This document shows positions 61,531 to 64,000 of a stretch of 64,000 nucleotides of DNA, piece by piece. The DNA is from Halospeciosus flavus. Its GTDB lineage: Archaea; Halobacteriota; Halobacteria; Halobacteriales; Halobacteriaceae. Within the stretch, counting starts at the first letter, position 1. Every line of letters starts with the position of its first letter. The notes beneath the pieces were generated by a model. The model was not told the origin of the DNA. It searched no databases and worked only from the letters and a program-made list of their open reading frames with translations. The stretch covers positions 1,426,001 through 1,490,000 of the forward strand of contig NZ_CP122312.1 in the NCBI RefSeq assembly GCF_029814175.1, read 5' to 3'. Made by a program: the position numbers and the translations under genes.

Positions 61531-61776
61531 CTACTCCAGCGTGGCGCGAGCGACGACCGCGACGCCGACGACGAACAGGAGCGCGTACGCGGGGTGGATG
61601 CTCAGGTAACTCACGACGGCACTGGGAACCGCGGCGACCTCACCTCGCTGGAGCGACGTGCGGAGTGGGTTCCCGGCGTGGCTCGTCCAGAGGGCGAAGT
61701 GAATGGCGGCGACGAGGCCGAACAGCCCACCGACGAACTGCTGTGGCCCGAGACGCGACGCGAGGTTCCGGCTCAT
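61531..61776 (-). CDS. Small three-span membrane protein
   Basis: An 81-residue protein with hydrophobic stretches at about residues 13-30, 48-60 and 62-78. The pattern QQFVGGLFGLVAAIHFALW and IHPAYALLFVVGVAVVARATLE is not one that I can name. It leads a two-gene operon with the MFS transporter, separated by only two bases, so it may assist that transporter. A TATA-like GTTTTTGC lies about 27 bases before the ATG. Confidence 0.75.
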   Translation of the reverse strand: MSRNLASRLGPQQFVGGLFGLVAAIHFALWTSHAGNPLRTSLQRGEVAAVPSAVVSYLSIHPAYALLFVVGVAVVARATLE

Positions 61777-61904
61777 GGTTCATCGTCAGTGTGAGCCGAG
61801 CAAAAACGTGGTGGCATCGACGCCGTCTGCGAATTCGACACACACGTCGACGTGGACGGCAGACGGCGTCGGGTCCGTCCCAGGGTGACGGGACCGTGGT
61901 CCGA

Positions 61905-62378
61905 TCACTCGACGTCGATGCGGGTCCCGCTCGACTCACTCGACCGGGGAATCGTCACTTCGAGGACGCCGTTGCGGTAGGTGGCCGCGACGGCGTCGTC
62001 GTCGACCAGTGCGTCGTCGGGGAGCGTCACGTGCTCGTGGACGTGGCGGCGACGGTGGGTGGACTCGGTCTCGACGACGTGTTCGGCGTCGATCCGGAGT
62101 ACGCCCTCCTCGACGGTCAGGTCGAGTTCCTCCTTCTCGAAGCCAGGGAGGTCGGCGACCAGCGTGTAGGCGTCGTCGGCGGCGTGCCAGTCGAGGGCCA
62201 CCTCGGCGGTGTCGGCGCCGACGGGTGTGGACCCCTCGTAGCCGTGGTCGGTCGACCCGTGGTCGAGGCGGTTCTCGTCGGTCGCGACGGGCGCGCCCCA
62301 CCGGGACTGCATACAGCGCATCATCCGTTCCATCTGTTCGAACGTGCGGTCCATCTCGTCGAAGGTGCGACGGCTCAT
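61905..62378 (-). CDS. Hsp20/alpha-crystallin small heat-shock protein
   Basis: A 157-residue small heat-shock chaperone. An N-terminal helix rich in Met and Arg (MSRRTFDEMDRTFEQMERMMRCM) precedes the alpha-crystallin domain from about residue 55: YTLVADLPGFEKEELDLTVEEGVLRIDAEH, then the loop and the closing GVLEVTIPR, matching the family's G-x-L-x-x-x-x-P motif. The IXI-type tail is replaced by GTRIDVE. A TATA-like element with TCTATACC lies about 20 bases upstream, so the message is probably leaderless. Confidence 0.93.
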   Translation of the reverse strand: MSRRTFDEMDRTFEQMERMMRCMQSRWGAPVATDENRLDHGSTDHGYEGSTPVGADTAEVALDWHAADDAYTLVADLPGFEKEELDLTVEEGVLRIDAEHVVETESTHRRRHVHEHVTLPDDALVDDDAVAATYRNGVLEVTIPRSSESSGTRIDVE

Positions 62379-62490
62379 CGTGTAATCACCGAGTGGTATA
62401 GAGGCGTCGTGAGGAGATAACCGTGCCGAGCGCACCGCTAGCACGGGTTCGGAGGGGAGGACTAATGGTGACCGACGAGAATCCCCGAGT

Positions 62491-63591
62491 ATGACGTCGT
62501 TCGAAGCGCGGACGCGGGAGTGTCAGCGTCAGTTGGCGGACGACGAGGCGCTCGTCCTGTTCCCGAGCCCCAACTGCTACTACCTCGGTGGCTTCGACGA
62601 GGAACCCGGCGAACGTCACTTCTTCCTCTTCGTCCCCTCGAGCGGTGACCCCGCGTTCGTCGTCCCGGAACTCTACGCCGAACAGGTACAGACATCGACG
62701 TGGGTCGAAGACGTGCGGACGTGGGCCGACGACGAGGACCCACTCGAAGTCGTCCGCGAGGTCGCCGCCGACCTCGACGTCGCCGACGCGCACCTCTTGC
62801 TCGACGCGACGATGTGGGCACGGTTCGTCCTCGACCTCCAGCGGGCGCTCCCCGACGCGACGGTCGGACTCGCCGACGAGGTGCTCACGGCACTCCGAGT
62901 CCGCAAGGACGAACACGAACTTGACGCCCTCCGCGAAGCGGCCGACGTGGCCGACGCCGTCGTCGAGGGGGTCCGCGACCTGGGCGCCGACGCGGTCGGG
63001 ATGACCGAGCGAGAACTCGCCCGCGACGTCGAGTCACGACTCTACGAGCACGGCGCCGAGACCCTCGCGTTCGACATTATCGTCGGGTCGGGACCGAACG
63101 GCGCACAGCCACACCACGGCGCCGGCGACCGAACCATCGAGTCGGGCGACCCCGTCGTCCTCGACTTCGGCGCGCGCGTCGACCACTACCCGAGCGACCA
63201 GACGCGCACCGTCGTCTTCGACGGCGACCCGCCGGCCGAGTTCGAGACGGTCCACGAGACGGTCCGCGAGGCCCAGAACGCGGCCGTCTCCATCGTCGAA
63301 CCCGGCGTCGAGGCGCAGGAAGTCGACGCCGTCGCCCGGAGCGTGATCGAGGACGCGGGCTACGGCGAGCAGTTCGTGCACCGGACCGGCCACGGCGTCG
63401 GCCTGGAGGTCCACGAGAGCCCCTACATCGTCGACGGCAACGACCGCGAACTCGAACCGGGGATGGTGTTCAGCGTCGAACCCGGTATCTACCTCGACGG
63501 CGAGTTCGGCGTCCGCATCGAGGACCTCGTCGTCGTCACCGAAGACGGCCACGAACGGCTGAACACGACGCCCCGCGGGTGGCGAGTGTAG
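62491..63591 (+). CDS. M24-family metallopeptidase (Xaa-Pro aminopeptidase-like)
   Basis: A 366-residue two-domain creatinase/prolidase-fold protein. The first about 125 residues are the N-terminal creatinase-type domain. The catalytic pita-bread domain supplies the metal ligands: Asp in VVLDFGARVD, Asp in PSDQTRTVVF, His in HRTGHGVGLEVHESP, Glu in FSVEPGIYL, and Glu in FGVRIEDLVVV. All five are present. It likely removes N-terminal residues preceding proline, or cleaves Xaa-Pro dipeptides, in the cytoplasm. Diverges from hsp20 by 112 bases. Confidence 0.93.
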   Translation: MTSFEARTRECQRQLADDEALVLFPSPNCYYLGGFDEEPGERHFFLFVPSSGDPAFVVPELYAEQVQTSTWVEDVRTWADDEDPLEVVREVAADLDVADAHLLLDATMWARFVLDLQRALPDATVGLADEVLTALRVRKDEHELDALREAADVADAVVEGVRDLGADAVGMTERELARDVESRLYEHGAETLAFDIIVGSGPNGAQPHHGAGDRTIESGDPVVLDFGARVDHYPSDQTRTVVFDGDPPAEFETVHETVREAQNAAVSIVEPGVEAQEVDAVARSVIEDAGYGEQFVHRTGHGVGLEVHESPYIVDGNDRELEPGMVFSVEPGIYLDGEFGVRIEDLVVVTEDGHERLNTTPRGWRV

Positions 63592-63645
63592 GGGACGTCC
63601 GGGTCGGCGACCAGTTTCTTCGCCCGCGCCCACGAACGTCGGGAC

Positions 63646-64000
63646 GTGACCCGACTCGAAGACACCCACATCGAGAACCGCCAGCGCGTCCAACCGAACC
63701 ATGCGAACAACTACGGGACCGTCCACGGCGGGAACGTGATGAAGTGGATGGACGAGATCGGTGCGATGTCGGCGATGCGCCTCGCCGGCGAGACCTGCGT
63801 GACCGCCAACATCGACGAGATGGACTTCATCAGGCCCGTCCCGGTCGGCGACACCGTCCTCGTCGAGTCCTACGTCTACGACACCGGGCGGACGAGCGTG
63901 AAGGTCCGACTCCGCGCCTCGCGTGAGGAACCCCGGACCGGCGAGCGCGAGCGGACCACCGAGTCACGTTTCGTCTTCGTCGCCATCGGCGACGACGGCA
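63646..64000 (+). CDS. Acyl-CoA thioesterase (hotdog fold), 3' truncated by the window edge
   Basis: The first 118 residues of a hotdog-fold thioesterase, read from GTG 63646. VQPNHANNYGTVHGGNVMKWMDEIGAMSAMR has the conserved Asn/His and Asp of YciA/ACOT-type acyl-CoA hydrolases. ANIDEMDFIRPVPVGDTVLVESYVYDTGRTSVKVRLRA is the second half of the fold. The reading frame runs off the end of the window. It releases free acids from CoA thioesters; chain preference is unknown. Confidence 0.92.
   Translation, partial: MTRLEDTHIENRQRVQPNHANNYGTVHGGNVMKWMDEIGAMSAMRLAGETCVTANIDEMDFIRPVPVGDTVLVESYVYDTGRTSVKVRLRASREEPRTGERERTTESRFVFVAIGDDG

Overview
This window is chromosomal DNA from an extremely halophilic archaeon (class Halobacteria). 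The GC content is high, proteins are acidic and rich in Asp and Glu, and promoters carry TATA elements 25-35 bases before start codons, often with no room for a leader. Marker families include TFB, HalX, a Bat-type HTH regulator, NucS, Agl23 and Tat lipoproteins with an LAGC lipobox. I cannot name the genus. No tRNA, rRNA or CRISPR array was found, and no stretch over 300 bases lacks a gene.

Region by region. 1-2004 is the end of a cytochrome oxidase locus: subunit I plus two small membrane proteins, one of only 28 residues. 2061-8451 holds a GNAT protein and an acyl-CoA block (acyl-CoA synthetase, acetyl-CoA synthetase, methylmalonyl-CoA mutase large subunit). 8554-10818 holds a CBS/ParB-fold protein and a TrkA-N/DHH phosphoesterase. 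10897-21063 is a complete minus-strand respiratory complex I operon, nuoA-B-CD-H-I-J1-J2-K-L-M-N, with translationally coupled genes and no E, F or G subunits. 21217-26411 holds purK-purE, an Agl23-like membrane protein, ribH and an aminotransferase.

26412-43793 is the accessory part. It starts with a CHAT (caspase-like) protein facing a 44-46 residue membrane peptide. Next comes a Bat-type regulator with an OFA-family transporter, divergent from a five-gene dipeptide ABC transporter operon. A creatininase-family enzyme follows. Then come an opposing DUF1028-MFS pair and a guanidinium-type SMR exporter. The regulator, the OFA transporter and the ABC operon share a CGG-ATATAT-CCG dyad laid over their TATA regions, so they look like one regulon. 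A DUF7112-like protein, NucS and HalX follow. A decayed IS630-type element with at least three frameshifts sits between halX and tfb.

44007-64000 is mostly single genes: tfb, a DUF1684 protein, rtcA, an ABC-2 exporter, a His/Cys-tailed lipoprotein, PEP carboxylase, a Usp protein, a large surface-anchored protein, three MFS/DMT transporters, panE, an ArsR-type zinc-ribbon regulator, a membrane-bound hydrolase, Hsp20, an M24 peptidase and a truncated acyl-CoA thioesterase.

The best candidates for something new are the CHAT gene with its operator-like palindrome and facing micro-membrane protein, and the peptide/creatininase/DUF1028/guanidinium-exporter locus with its shared promoter dyad. Several perfect inverted repeats also lie in intergenic positions that suggest control of transcription or of 3' ends.
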